41,419 bases of DNA from an uncultured Oscillospiraceae bacterium (GCA_944387055.1 CALXDL010000064.1:1-41419), one strand, 5' to 3'. Positions 24,599 through 33,417 are shown, counted from the stretch's first letter. The notes: generated by a model not told the origin, from the sequence alone. Numbers and translations: made by a program.

Positions 24599-25618
24599 AT
24601 GAAGGTCATTACGTTTGGCGAGATCATGATGCGTCTGAATCCGGAGGGGTACCTGCGTCTGGTCCAGGCGGAGCGCCTGGAGGCCACTTATGCCGGCGGC
24701 GAGGCCAACGTGGCCGTTTCCCTGGCCAACTACGGGGTGGACGCGGCGTTCGTCACCAAGGTCCCTGCCCATGAGATCGGTCAGATGGCGGTCAACGCGC
24801 TGCGCCGCTATGGCGTGGATACCAGCGAGATCGTCCGCGGCGGCGACCGCCTGGGCGTGTTCTTCGTGGAGAAGGGCGCTTCTCAGCGGGCTTCCAAGGT
24901 CATCTATGACCGCGCCAATTCCGCCATCGCCCTGGCAACGGCTGCGGACTTCGACTGGGAGAAGATCTTCGCCGGCGCAGACTGGTTCCACTTCACCGGC
25001 ATCACCCCCGCTCTGGGCGGTGAGCTGCCCGCCATCTGCCTGGAGGCCTGCAAGGCCGCCAAGAAGCTGGGCCTGACGGTGAGCTGCGACCTCAACTACC
25101 GCAAGAAGCTGTGGACCCGGGAGCAGGCCAACGCCACGATGACAGAGTTGATGCCCTATGTGGACGTGTGCATCTCCAACGAGGAAGACGCCAAGGACGT
25201 GTTCGGCATCGAAGCCAAGGACACGGACCTGAACACCGGGAAGCTGAGCCAGGAGGGCTACGTCAGCGTGGCACGTCAGCTGGAAGAGCGCTTCCACTTC
25301 AAGAAGGTGGCTTTCACCCTGCGCGGCAGCCTCTCCGCTTCTGACAACGATTGGGCCGGCATGCTCTACAGCAACGGCCAGGCCGTGTTCTCTCCCACGT
25401 ACCGGGTACATATCGTGGACCGCGTGGGCGGCGGCGACAGCTTCGGCGGCGGTCTGATCTATGCGCTGCTCTCTGGCTATGATGACCAGAAGGCCATCAA
25501 CTTCGCGGTGGCGGCCTCCTGCCTGAAGCACTCCATCGAGCACGATTTCAACTTGGTCTCTGTCAGCGAAGTGGAGACGCTGGCCAGCGGGAATGCCTCT
25601 GGCCGCGTGCAGAGATAA
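24599..25618 (+). CDS. kdgK: 2-keto-3-deoxygluconate/galactonate kinase (PfkB family)
   Basis: A 339-residue ribokinase-fold sugar kinase. N-terminal MKVITFGEIMMRLNP is typical of KDG kinases, the glycine pair in TYAGGEANVA contacts the sugar, and the C-terminal RVGGGDSFGGGL holds the anion hole and the catalytic Asp. It phosphorylates the product of the dehydratases so the aldolase can cleave it. The start at 24599 has AAAGGAGAG upstream; in-frame codons from 24560 lack such a site. It ends 10 bp before the aldolase-VOC fusion. Confidence 0.92.
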   Translation: MKVITFGEIMMRLNPEGYLRLVQAERLEATYAGGEANVAVSLANYGVDAAFVTKVPAHEIGQMAVNALRRYGVDTSEIVRGGDRLGVFFVEKGASQRASKVIYDRANSAIALATAADFDWEKIFAGADWFHFTGITPALGGELPAICLEACKAAKKLGLTVSCDLNYRKKLWTREQANATMTELMPYVDVCISNEEDAKDVFGIEAKDTDLNTGKLSQEGYVSVARQLEERFHFKKVAFTLRGSLSASDNDWAGMLYSNGQAVFSPTYRVHIVDRVGGGDSFGGGLIYALLSGYDDQKAINFAVAASCLKHSIEHDFNLVSVSEVETLASGNASGRVQR

Positions 25619-25628
25619 GGGGCGTGCT

Positions 25629-26582
25629 GTGGACGTTCTGGAGAGGATCGGCCTTGCGGGGATCGTCCCCCAGGCCGTGATCGAACGCGCAGAGGACGCG
25701 GTCCCCACAGCGGAGGCGCTGCGTTCCGGCGGCGCGGACGTGATGGCGCTTTCTTTCCGGGAGGGCGTGACGGAGGCGCTGGCGGCGATCCGGCAGAGCT
25801 GTCCGGAGATGCTGGTGGGCGTCTGCGGCGTCACGACGCCTGAGCAGTGCGCTCTGGCGGAAGAGGCTGGCGCGGCATTCGTCATGATGCCCGGTTACCG
25901 GGACGATGCGGCGGCATGGTGCGTGGAGCACGGTCTGTGCCTGATCCCCGGCTGCGTGACCCCCAGCGAGATCATGGCGGCCATGGCGCGGGTGCTGCGT
26001 GTCGTGGGCTTTGGCCCCGCCGCTGTCTATGGCGGGCTGGAGGCTCTGCGGGCGCTTTCTGCGGCGTTCCCGGAGGTCCGCTTCCTGCCCACAGGCGAAA
26101 TGGATCAGGAGACGCTGGCCGATCATCTGGCGGCGCCCTTCGTCCTTGCAGTGGCCAGCGGCCGGCTGTGCCCGGAGAAGGCGGTGGCGGCGCATGATAC
26201 AGATGCGATCGCTGCGGCTTGCCGGGCGGGCCGTCAGGCCGCTCTCGGGTTCGAGCTGGCCCATGTGGGCATCAACACCGAGGATGGCGAACAGTCCCTG
26301 GCAGTCTGCCAGGCCCTGGAGGAGGCCTTCGGCTTCCGCACGAAGAAGGGCAACAGCTCCAACTTCGCCGGGCCTGCGATCGAGGTCATGAAGTCCCTCT
26401 ATCTGGGACGCAATGGTCACATCGCAGTCCGCACCAACAGCATCCCACGTGCCATCGCGGAGCTGGGCAAGCACGGCTTCCAGATGGACGAGGGGACGGC
26501 CAAATCCAAGAACGGGAAGATGACGGCCATCTATCTGAAAGACGAGATCGGCGGTTTCGCCATCCACCTGCTCCAAAAATGA
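25629..26582 (+). CDS. Degenerate KDPG aldolase-like domain fused to a VOC-like domain
   Basis: 317 residues. Residues 1-205 align by eye with KHG/KDPG aldolases (MDVLERIG..GIVP, AEDAVPTAEALRSGG). However, the catalytic Glu (EVTFR) is Ala40 in MALSFR, the GAGTV loop is GVCGV, the Schiff-base Lys (VKFFPAE) is Gly127 in VGFGPAA, and the phosphate loop PTGG is PTGE. Residues 206-317 form the C-terminal VOC/glyoxalase-like domain known in longer clostridial aldolases and are well conserved (FELAHVGINTED, GHIAVRTNS, YLKDEIGGFAIHL). A usual aldolase reaction is therefore unlikely. The start GTG at 25629 follows AAGGGG; an earlier ATG at 25593 lies inside kdgK. A strong terminator follows. Confidence 0.82.
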   Translation: MDVLERIGLAGIVPQAVIERAEDAVPTAEALRSGGADVMALSFREGVTEALAAIRQSCPEMLVGVCGVTTPEQCALAEEAGAAFVMMPGYRDDAAAWCVEHGLCLIPGCVTPSEIMAAMARVLRVVGFGPAAVYGGLEALRALSAAFPEVRFLPTGEMDQETLADHLAAPFVLAVASGRLCPEKAVAAHDTDAIAAACRAGRQAALGFELAHVGINTEDGEQSLAVCQALEEAFGFRTKKGNSSNFAGPAIEVMKSLYLGRNGHIAVRTNSIPRAIAELGKHGFQMDEGTAKSKNGKMTAIYLKDEIGGFAIHLLQK

Positions 26583-26586
26583 TCGT

Positions 26587-26617
26587 ACGTGCCCCGGGGA
26601 AAGGCCCCGGGGCACGT
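26587..26617 (+). terminator. Terminator of the eda-kdgK operon
   Basis: Stem ACGTGCCCCGGGG / CCCCGGGGCACGT (13 bp) with a 5-nt loop followed by CTTTTCC. Confidence 0.88.
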
Positions 26618-26657
26618 CTTTTCCGCAGGCGGTATCCCGCCGGCATCTGTCCGCGCC

Positions 26658-26686
26658 TTGACGGAAGATAGGGCAGGTGTTATCCT
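26658..26686 (+). promoter_or_regulatory. Promoter of the yqeC-yqeB-selD operon
   Basis: TTGACG (26658-26663), 17-bp spacer, TATCCT (26681-26686), placed after the terminator and about 40 bp before yqeC. Confidence 0.65.
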
Positions 26687-26724
26687 AGAAAAAAGACAAC
26701 GGTGTGAGACGGGAGGAGGCGCGT

Positions 26725-27390
26725 ATGGGAGCGATAGATCTGTTGGGCATCCGGCCCGGCGTGACCGCCATCATCGGCGGCGGCGGCAAGACCACGCTCC
26801 TGCGGATACTGGGCGAGGCCCTGGCCCGGGAGGGGCGGGTCCTCTTGTGTACCAGCGCGAAGATGCGGCCATTCCCGGATCTGCCCTTGGCCCGGACAGC
26901 GGAGGAACTGGCAGCGCTGGAGGATCTGCGGGTGGTCTGTGCAGGGCGGGACGTGCCGGGGACTGGGAAGCTCACAGCACCGGAGCTCCCTCTGGCGGTC
27001 CTGTCGGAACGGTTCGACTATGTACTGGTGGAGGCGGACGGCTCGGCCGGCCGTCCGCTGAAGGCCCACGCCTCCCATGAGCCGCCCATCCCGCCGGAGG
27101 CGGCATGGACGATCTGCGTAGTGGGGGCATCCGGCTTCCAGCGGCCCATCCGTGAGGCGGCGCACAGGCCAGAGCGATATGCCGCTCTGGCGGGCGTGCA
27201 GGAGACGGCCTTGGCCACGCCGGAGACCGAGGCGGCGGTGCTGCGGACGGAGGCCCTCCAGGACATCGTATACGTCAACCAGGTGGAGACGCCTCGGGCC
27301 GTGGAGGCGGCCTGGGCCTTGGCGGCCCGCCTGGACTGTCCCACAGTGGCAGGCAGCTTATGGAAAGGAGCGTTCTTCCCATGTTGGTGA
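26725..27390 (+). CDS. yqeC: Selenium-dependent hydroxylase accessory protein YqeC
   Basis: A 221-residue P-loop protein. GGGGKTTLL (about 18-26) is the nucleotide-binding loop, and LVEADGSAGRPLKAH (about 102-116) is the family's hallmark downstream. YqeC proteins are found with YqeB and SelD in organisms with selenium-dependent molybdenum hydroxylases; their exact reaction is not established. The ATG at 26725 has GGGAGGAGG upstream. It overlaps yqeB by 10 bp. The hydroxylase itself is not in this window. Confidence 0.88.
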   Translation: MGAIDLLGIRPGVTAIIGGGGKTTLLRILGEALAREGRVLLCTSAKMRPFPDLPLARTAEELAALEDLRVVCAGRDVPGTGKLTAPELPLAVLSERFDYVLVEADGSAGRPLKAHASHEPPIPPEAAWTICVVGASGFQRPIREAAHRPERYAALAGVQETALATPETEAAVLRTEALQDIVYVNQVETPRAVEAAWALAARLDCPTVAGSLWKGAFFPCW

Positions 27391-28232
27391 TCATACGCGG
27401 CGCGGGAGACATCGCCACAGGCATCGCCCTTCGCCTGTGGCGCGCCCATATCCAGGTGATCTTGACGGACCTGGAGCGGCCCACCGCGATCCGGCGCACC
27501 GTCTGTTTCTCTGAGGCCATCGTCCACCGGGAGACGGAGGTGGAAGGCGTCACCGCCCGGCGGGCACAGGGGGCAGAGGAGGCACTGGGGCTATTGTCGC
27601 GCGGCATCGTCCCGGTACTGGTGGATCCGGCGGGCGTCTGGATCCCGCGCCTACGGCCGGACGCGGTGGTGGATGCCATCCTGGCCAAGCGGAACCTGGG
27701 GACCGCACGCACGGACGCACCGGTGGTCATCGGTGTCGGCCCTGGCTTCACCGCAGGGCAGGATTGCCATGCCGTGGTGGAGACTATGCGGGGACACACG
27801 CTGGGGCGGGTCTATTATCAAGGGAGCGCGCTGCCCAACACCGGCGTACCGGGACTCATCGGAGGCTTCGCTGGAGAGCGGGTCCTCCGTGCCCCGGCGG
27901 CTGGGACGTTCCATCCGCTGCTGGAGATCGGTGCCCTGGTGCACCAGGGCGATATCGCGGCCATGGTGGATGGCGTGCCCATGGCCTGCACGCTGGACGG
28001 TGTGCTCCGCGGCATCCTGGCCGACGGCACGCTGGTCCACGCGGGGATGAAGGCTGGAGACATCGACCCCCGCTGCCAGGTGGAACACTGCTACAGCGTC
28101 TCGGACAAGGCTCTGGCTGTCGGCGGGGGAGTCTTGGAGGCTCTGCTGCACCTAACGGAAGCCCTGGGGCCGGAGAAGGGGCGGGGGGACAGGGAGAGAG
28201 GAGGCGGATCCCATTGTCTGAAAGAGATGTAA
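27381..28232 (+). CDS. yqeB: Selenium-dependent molybdenum cofactor protein YqeB
   Basis: A 283-residue protein of the EF2563/YqeB family, thought to act in maturation of the selenium-containing molybdenum cofactor. The N-terminus is a nucleotide-binding-type motif (VIIRGAGDIATGIALRL). The family stretch VVIGVGPGFTAGQDCHAVVETMRGH (about 115-139) carries a conserved Cys-His pair, and GALVHQGD and later GLVHAGMKAGDIDPR-like segments follow. It overlaps yqeC at its start and selD at its end (19 bp), so the three are translated as a unit. Confidence 0.9.
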   Translation: MLVIIRGAGDIATGIALRLWRAHIQVILTDLERPTAIRRTVCFSEAIVHRETEVEGVTARRAQGAEEALGLLSRGIVPVLVDPAGVWIPRLRPDAVVDAILAKRNLGTARTDAPVVIGVGPGFTAGQDCHAVVETMRGHTLGRVYYQGSALPNTGVPGLIGGFAGERVLRAPAAGTFHPLLEIGALVHQGDIAAMVDGVPMACTLDGVLRGILADGTLVHAGMKAGDIDPRCQVEHCYSVSDKALAVGGGVLEALLHLTEALGPEKGRGDRERGGGSHCLKEM

Positions 28233-29254
28233 AACTGACCAAGCTGGCCAGCTGTGCCGGCTGCGGTGCGAAAGTGGGAGCGGGCGTCCTGGCCCAGCTC
28301 CTGGAGGGGCTGCCTGTCCACCGAGACCCAGATCTGTTGGTGGGGTTCGACAAGAGCGACGATGCATCGGTCTATCGTATCAGCAGGGAGTTGGCGCTGG
28401 TCCAGACGGTGGACTTCTTCCCTCCCATCGCCGACGACCCCTATCTCTTCGGCCAGATCGCGGCGGCCAACGCCCTTTCTGATATCTATGCCATGGGCGG
28501 AGAGCCGAAGCTGTGCCTGAACATCATGGCCGTGCCGGAGTCCATGCCCAGGGAGGCGGTCCACCAGCTCCTCAGAGGCGGATATGACAAGGTCTATGAG
28601 GCGGGAGCGCTCATCACCGGTGGCCATAGTATCCTGGACGACACCCCCAAATATGGTCTGGCGGTGACGGGGTTCGTGCATCCGGACCGGCTGCTGACCA
28701 ACAGCGGCGCCCGGCCGGGAGACGTGCTGCTCCTGACGAAGCCGCTTGGCATCGGGGTGCTCACCACAGCGGAGAAGGCGGACATGCTCTCGCCTGCGGG
28801 CGCGGAGTTGGCGCACCGGCTGATGGCCACGCTGAACAAAGCCGCACGGGACGCCATGGTACGCTACCGGGTCCACGCCTGCACGGACGTGACGGGCTTC
28901 GGCCTGCTGGGCCACGCCTGCGAGATGGCACAGGGCAGCGATGTGGAGCTGGATCTGCGGACAGAGGACATCGACTTCATCGCGGAGGCGGGAGCGCTGG
29001 CCCGGATGGGGCTCCTGCCCGCGGGCATGTATCGCAACCGGACGTTCGCGGAGCCGTGGGTGGACCCCGGAGACGTCCCTGTGTGGGTGCAGGACCTGCT
29101 CTACGATCCCCAGACGTCCGGCGGACTGCTCATCGCAGTAGATCCGGCAGATACGGACGCACTGCAGGCCGCACTGGATGGGACGGTCCCCAGCGCCCAG
29201 AGGATCGGGACAGTGGGCGCGTATCGGGGCGGCAGACGCATTTTCCTGCACTAG
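28214..29254 (+). CDS. selD: Selenide, water dikinase
   Basis: Makes selenophosphate, the selenium donor for selenocysteine, selenouridine and the selenium-dependent molybdenum cofactor. 346 residues. The start TTG at 28214 has GAGAGGAGG 8 nt upstream. With this start the catalytic Cys17 and Lys20 (CAGCGAK) match E. coli numbering, and the residue at the non-essential Cys19 position is Ala. It has Cys rather than selenocysteine. Other conserved parts are GFDKSDDASVY, VQTVDFFPPI, LSDIYAMGG and TDVTGFGLLGH. The long in-frame extension upstream lies inside yqeB and is not coding. Confidence 0.95.
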   Translation: MSERDVKLTKLASCAGCGAKVGAGVLAQLLEGLPVHRDPDLLVGFDKSDDASVYRISRELALVQTVDFFPPIADDPYLFGQIAAANALSDIYAMGGEPKLCLNIMAVPESMPREAVHQLLRGGYDKVYEAGALITGGHSILDDTPKYGLAVTGFVHPDRLLTNSGARPGDVLLLTKPLGIGVLTTAEKADMLSPAGAELAHRLMATLNKAARDAMVRYRVHACTDVTGFGLLGHACEMAQGSDVELDLRTEDIDFIAEAGALARMGLLPAGMYRNRTFAEPWVDPGDVPVWVQDLLYDPQTSGGLLIAVDPADTDALQAALDGTVPSAQRIGTVGAYRGGRRIFLH

Positions 29255-29261
29255 TGGAAAA

Positions 29262-29296
29262 AACGCCGCGGACCGGCATTGCCGGTCCGCGGCGTT
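29262..29296. terminator. Terminator between selD and panE
   Basis: A 16-bp perfect stem AACGCCGCGGACCGGC with its complement and a 3-nt loop. The minus strand has a run of six T after it, the plus strand only a weak run, so it mainly stops the panE transcript but should also end selD. Confidence 0.88.
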
Positions 29297-29356
29297 CGTT
29301 TCCAGGGAAGTATCCAAAGGGCATGATCGAGATGGGCGCGGCCCTGTGCTCTCACG

Positions 29357-30274
29357 TCAATAGGCGGCCTCCATCTTTTGGATATCCTCGTACAGCCGGT
29401 CGTTGACCGGGACGGGGATCCCATGCTTGCGGGCCAGGGGACAGATGGTGCCGGCGAACAGCTCGACCTCACTTCTCCGATGGGCGATGCCGTCCTGGCG
29501 CATGGAAGGGGCGAAATCCGGATCCAGGCCGTCGATAACAGCCACCCAGTCCTGCACATCCTGCTCTGTGAGCCCCACGCCCTCTGCATTGGCCACGGCC
29601 ACCACCTCCCGCATGGCGGCGATCATGGTGTCCCGGGCGGGCCCAGGCTGCTGCAGGCCCCGGAAACCACACTGGTACACCAGGGCGGCTTGGTTGCAAC
29701 CGGTATTGCACAGCAGTTTGCTCCACTTGTGGAGGCGGATGTCCGCGGGCAGGGCATAGGCCGCTCCGATCAGGTCGAAGAAAGCCGCCAAGCGCCGCAG
29801 GTGCGCCGCATCCTGCCCGGCGGGGACACCGATGGCCAGCTCGCCGGTCTGTGTGCAGGTGGCATAGTTGCCCTGCTTCTGGGCGGACATCTTCTGGGCC
29901 ACACACCAGACCACCTGCTCCGGCCGGAAGGCGGCGGAGAGGATCTGCTCGCTGCGGATGCCGTTCAGGACGGAGAGGAGGGTGGTGTCCGGGCCAACCA
30001 AATGGCGGCAGGTCGCCACGGCGTCCTCCAGTCCGCCGAACTTCACGGCGAACAACAGAAGATCCACCGGTCCCTTGACGGCAGCGGCGTCCTGATAATC
30101 GAAGTCACACCGGCTGCCGTTGAAGAAGACCCCACTGTCGCGATAACGAGCCGCACGTGCCGCGTCGGCCAGGACCAATACCTGGTCTTTCCCCAGCGCG
30201 CGGGTGAACATGTCCGCATACATCACGCCCAGGGCCCCCAGGCCGATGATGCCTACTTTCTTGATCGGTCCCAT
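29357..30274 (-). CDS. Ketopantoate reductase family protein (PanE/ApbA)
   Basis: A 305-residue NADPH-dependent 2-keto acid reductase. The Rossmann motif GLGALG is at 11-16 with GVMYADMF following. LLFAVKFGGLEDAV (about 73-86) matches the family, and KWSKLLCNTGCNQAALV (about 182-198) contains the catalytic Lys. Many PanE homologues outside coenzyme A synthesis act on other 2-keto acids, and no pan genes are near, so pantothenate synthesis is not assured. The start ATG has GGGAGGGTGA upstream. A terminator separates it from the radical SAM gene. Confidence 0.88.
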   Translation of the reverse strand: MGPIKKVGIIGLGALGVMYADMFTRALGKDQVLVLADAARAARYRDSGVFFNGSRCDFDYQDAAAVKGPVDLLLFAVKFGGLEDAVATCRHLVGPDTTLLSVLNGIRSEQILSAAFRPEQVVWCVAQKMSAQKQGNYATCTQTGELAIGVPAGQDAAHLRRLAAFFDLIGAAYALPADIRLHKWSKLLCNTGCNQAALVYQCGFRGLQQPGPARDTMIAAMREVVAVANAEGVGLTEQDVQDWVAVIDGLDPDFAPSMRQDGIAHRRSEVELFAGTICPLARKHGIPVPVNDRLYEDIQKMEAAY

Positions 30275-30346
30275 CGTCTCACCCTCCCAGATGATCGTCC
30301 TTCCTTTCCCTGCGTCCGATCCCGGATCGGGAGAGGGAAGGGAAAA

Positions 30347-30368
30347 GCGGCGGAAGGAGCTCCGCCGC
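30347..30368 (-). terminator. Terminator after the radical SAM gene
   Basis: On the minus strand GCGGCGGA, 6-nt loop, TCCGCCGC, then TTTTCCC. Confidence 0.75.
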
Positions 30369-30386
30369 CTTGAAGTTTCCTATGGT

Positions 30387-31274
30387 TCACGCGATCCGAG
30401 CCAGCCACTTGAGATCGTAGGGCTCGAAGACCACCTTGGCGTAAGCGTCCACATCCAGGAGCGTGCCGTCCCAATCGGAATGGATGTCACCATTTTGCTT
30501 GATGAGGATATCATAGAGGATATCGTACGTCACGCCGTCGGTGGGGTCCTGCTCCACGATGGTGGAGTAGGGCAGTGTCTTGTGATAGGTCAGCTCCATG
30601 CCCTTGTAGTCGAAGTGGAAGCCGCAGCGCATCCGGCAGCCGTCCAGTCCCGTGTACCGGGCCACCTTCTTCAGATCCTGCAGGATCTTGTCGCCCTCCT
30701 CCTCATAGAGGTTCTCCGGCGTGGTGGCGGTGTAATCGAAACGGAACTGGATGGAGGCACCAGGGATCTTGCGGAAGCGCTCCATATAAGGCACCAGCTG
30801 CTCGGCGGGATAGTTCTTGTACAGTACACAGTTCACCCGGAAAGGCACCGGCAGACGCGCCAGCAGATCGTCATTGGACTCCACCACATAGTGCTGCATG
30901 TGCCGGGAGACGTTGATACAGGTGATCTTATCCTTGTTCCGCTCCGCGAAAGCCAGGATGTCGTCCTCGCTCTGATGCTCAGAGACGGGGAGCGTGGTGT
31001 TGATATAGACCTTGTGGGTCATGGGGATCTGGTCGAGCATCATCTGGAGGGCGCCCAGATCGGCGAAGGGCTCGCCACCGGTGAACACGAAGTCACAGCG
31101 GGGCGTGATAGCGTCCATCCGGCGGATGCTCTCACAGATATTCTCCGCAGAAAAACCTGTCAGATCAGCATATTCACCTTTATTGATACAGAAAGGGCAA
31201 TGGTTCTTGCAGTCATAGGGGACGAAGATCGTTACCGTGGCGCCGCCTTCCCGCGTCTTATAGGGATGTTTCAT
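30387..31274 (-). CDS. Radical SAM protein, substrate unknown
   Basis: A 295-residue radical SAM enzyme. C22-x3-C26-x2-C29 (CKNHCPFC) binds the 4Fe-4S cluster, and FTGGEPF (about 63-69) is the SAM-binding GGE motif. The remaining barrel strands follow (VYINTTLPVSE, VNCVLYKNY). Later cysteines (DGCRMRCGFHFDYKG) could hold part of an auxiliary site, but there is no full SPASM pattern. No precursor peptide or partner enzyme is adjacent, so the reaction cannot be assigned. The ATG has GAAAGG upstream and its own promoter. Confidence 0.85.
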   Translation of the reverse strand: MKHPYKTREGGATVTIFVPYDCKNHCPFCINKGEYADLTGFSAENICESIRRMDAITPRCDFVFTGGEPFADLGALQMMLDQIPMTHKVYINTTLPVSEHQSEDDILAFAERNKDKITCINVSRHMQHYVVESNDDLLARLPVPFRVNCVLYKNYPAEQLVPYMERFRKIPGASIQFRFDYTATTPENLYEEEGDKILQDLKKVARYTGLDGCRMRCGFHFDYKGMELTYHKTLPYSTIVEQDPTDGVTYDILYDILIKQNGDIHSDWDGTLLDVDAYAKVVFEPYDLKWLARIA

Positions 31275-31296
31275 ATCGATCGGCCTTTCAGAGTAA

Positions 31297-31325
31297 AGTA
31301 TATGCGAACGTAAAGATGGCGTTAA
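31297..31325 (-). promoter_or_regulatory. Promoter of the radical SAM gene
   Basis: On the minus strand TTAACG (31320-31325), 17-bp spacer, TATACT (31297-31302). An inverted repeat TATCC-N8-GGATA (31354-31371) lies just upstream and may be a regulator site. The 325-bp gap up to the FtsW-like gene holds no other gene that I can see. Confidence 0.55.
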
Positions 31326-31552
31326 GATCCTATTCTTGATATCTATGCGCAGCTATCCATTTTAAAGGATATCTCGCCGAAGGTCAAGTCCAAACTGGGA
31401 ATTTCCGGTGCCAAAATGAGAAAAAACATGGAGAGATCGGAAAGTGGCCAACAGGCAGCGCCAAAGACCTGGGCGGAGCTGGTCTGAGCCGTCCGGCGGA
31501 TAGAAGCGGACGCCAGGACGCACAAAGTCTGTACACTGGGCGGGAAAAATGG

Positions 31553-31558
31553 TATACT
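31553..31558 (+). promoter_or_regulatory. -10 element of the FtsW-PBP operon
   Basis: TGGTATACT resembles an extended -10 box (TATACT at 31553-31558). The matching -35 region (around TGTACA) is weak. It is about 40 bp before the TTG start. Confidence 0.45.
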
Positions 31559-31599
31559 ACATCCATTCGGATCATGGAGGATGAAAGGAGGGAGAGCGT

Positions 31600-33417
31600 T
31601 TGGGAGGATCGATGGCTCCGATCCAGACACTGCTGGATGGACTGACTGCCGTATTGGCGGCCCATCCCATGATCGAGATCGGATATATGTCCTTCGTCCG
31701 GTTCTTCTTCCCGGTGCTGGCAGTGGCGATCCTTTGGCGGGCCATCCGGTCCCTGCTGCAGATCCCTCACACACCGGAGACTTGGGGACAGCTGAGCCTT
31801 CCCAACGGCACACAGATCCCCCTGACCCATTGGGAGAACATCATCGGCCGCAGCAAGACAGCAGACGTGGAGCTGAACTATCCCAGCATCTCCCGCCAGC
31901 ACGCGGCCATCTGCCGGGGCGAGAAGGACCGCTGGACGGTCTATGACCTGGGCTCCAAGGGCGGTACGATGGTGAACGGACGAGCAGTGGACGGCTCCGC
32001 GCCTGTGGAGCTGGGAGATACCATCACGTTGGGTGGCGTGCCCCTGATCTTCCTGCCGCAGACCGTGGCGGAGCGGGAGGAGCTGGAGAAGCGCCGCCGG
32101 GCGGAACGGCCTGCGGCCATCTGGCCCTCGTTCCTTTGGCTGACCGTGTTCCAGATCCTCGCCTGCATCCAGCTCATCCTAGCTGCGGGGGAGGAGGCGT
32201 CCGCAGCGATCCCGCTGGCTTTCCTGGGCTTGACGGCACTGATGTGGACGTATTTCGCCATCCTGCGGGCGACCCGGTGCGTGGGGTTCGAGATGGAGAC
32301 GATCGCCTTTTTCCTATCGACCTTGTCTTTGTCAGTGACCGCTTCCAGCGCTCCGGGAAGTTTGTTCAAACAGTTCCTGGCCATCTTCTTGGGACTGATC
32401 TTGTTCGTGGTGCTGGGGGTATTCCTGCGGGATCTGAGTCGGGTCCAGCGGATCCGCTGGCTCATGGCCGCCGGTGCCATCGGCCTGCTGGGCATCACAC
32501 TGCTGCTGGGACAGTCGCGATATGGAGCAGTGAACTGGATCTCTATCGGGGGCATGTCGTTCCAACCATCTGAGATCGCGAAGATCTGCTATATCTTCGC
32601 CGGATCCGCCACGCTGGAGCGGCTGTTCCACAAACGGAACCTAGCGCTGTTCATCGTCCTGACAGGGATATGCATCGGCCTGCTGGGCCTCATGAGCGAC
32701 TTTGGTACGGCAGCGATCTTTTTCGTGACGTTCCTCGTGATCGCCTATCTCCGCTCCGGAGATTTCGCCACGCTTTCTCTCATCTGCGGCGCGGCGGTGT
32801 TCGGCGCGGGGATCGTCCTGAAGTTCAAGCCCTATATCCTCAGCCGTTTCGCCGCCTGGGGCCATGCGTGGGAGGCTGCCTCCGGCGCAGGCTATCAGCA
32901 GACCCGGACCATGTCCGCCGCCGCCTCTGGCGGCCTCTTGGGGATGGGAGCGGGGAACGGCTGGCTCCACAGAGTCGCTGCGGCCGATACCGACCTGGTG
33001 TTCGGCATGCTGTGTGAGGAGTGGGGACTGCTCATCGCGATGCTGGCGGTGGCTGCGATCATCACTTTGGCATGGTTCGCGGCCCGGGCCGTGCGGGTGG
33101 GCCGCTCCAGCTTTTATACCATCGCGGCCTGCGCTGCAGGGTCTCTGCTGGTCTTCCAGACCTGCTTGAACGTGTTCGGCTCTGTGGACCTCCTGCCCCT
33201 GACGGGCGTGACGTTCCCCTTCGTTTCCAACGGAGGGTCCGCGATGATGTCGGCCTGGGGCCTGCTGGCGTTCCTGAAAGCCACGGACACGCGGGAGAAT
33301 GCCAGCTTCGCCATCCGCCGGAGCCACCAGAGGCGGCTGACGGCATCGGCCCGGCGCCGGGTGGAGCCAGTGGGCGACCCCTTTGCCAGAGAGGAGGCGC
33401 GGGATGAAGAAGATTGA
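31600..33417 (+). CDS. FHA-domain fused SEDS protein (FtsW/RodA/SpoVE family)
   Basis: 605 residues. One membrane segment (about 30-50) precedes a forkhead-associated domain (about 65-150) with GRS (83-85), SRQH (98-101) and MVNG (124-127), the residues that bind phosphothreonine. A SEDS domain of about ten membrane segments follows (about 172-560), with the family's FQPSEIAK (about 325-332), FGTAAIFF and the C-terminal TFPFVSNGGSAMMSAWGLL. SEDS proteins polymerise peptidoglycan with a class B PBP, here encoded next. The FHA domain suggests control by Ser/Thr kinases. The start TTG follows AAAGGAGGG; the ATG at 31612 is an alternative. Confidence 0.93.
   Translation: MGGSMAPIQTLLDGLTAVLAAHPMIEIGYMSFVRFFFPVLAVAILWRAIRSLLQIPHTPETWGQLSLPNGTQIPLTHWENIIGRSKTADVELNYPSISRQHAAICRGEKDRWTVYDLGSKGGTMVNGRAVDGSAPVELGDTITLGGVPLIFLPQTVAEREELEKRRRAERPAAIWPSFLWLTVFQILACIQLILAAGEEASAAIPLAFLGLTALMWTYFAILRATRCVGFEMETIAFFLSTLSLSVTASSAPGSLFKQFLAIFLGLILFVVLGVFLRDLSRVQRIRWLMAAGAIGLLGITLLLGQSRYGAVNWISIGGMSFQPSEIAKICYIFAGSATLERLFHKRNLALFIVLTGICIGLLGLMSDFGTAAIFFVTFLVIAYLRSGDFATLSLICGAAVFGAGIVLKFKPYILSRFAAWGHAWEAASGAGYQQTRTMSAAASGGLLGMGAGNGWLHRVAAADTDLVFGMLCEEWGLLIAMLAVAAIITLAWFAARAVRVGRSSFYTIAACAAGSLLVFQTCLNVFGSVDLLPLTGVTFPFVSNGGSAMMSAWGLLAFLKATDTRENASFAIRRSHQRRLTASARRRVEPVGDPFAREEARDEED

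Noticed and set aside
20915-25885. Antisense frames over dctP and over eda-kdgK (minus 20915-22165 and 24350-25885)
   Set aside because: Repetitive Gly/Leu/His composition and no start signals; the real genes are on the plus strand.
28214-28300. Selenocysteine in SelD
   Set aside because: The catalytic position is a Cys codon (CAGCGAK) and there is no in-frame TGA.
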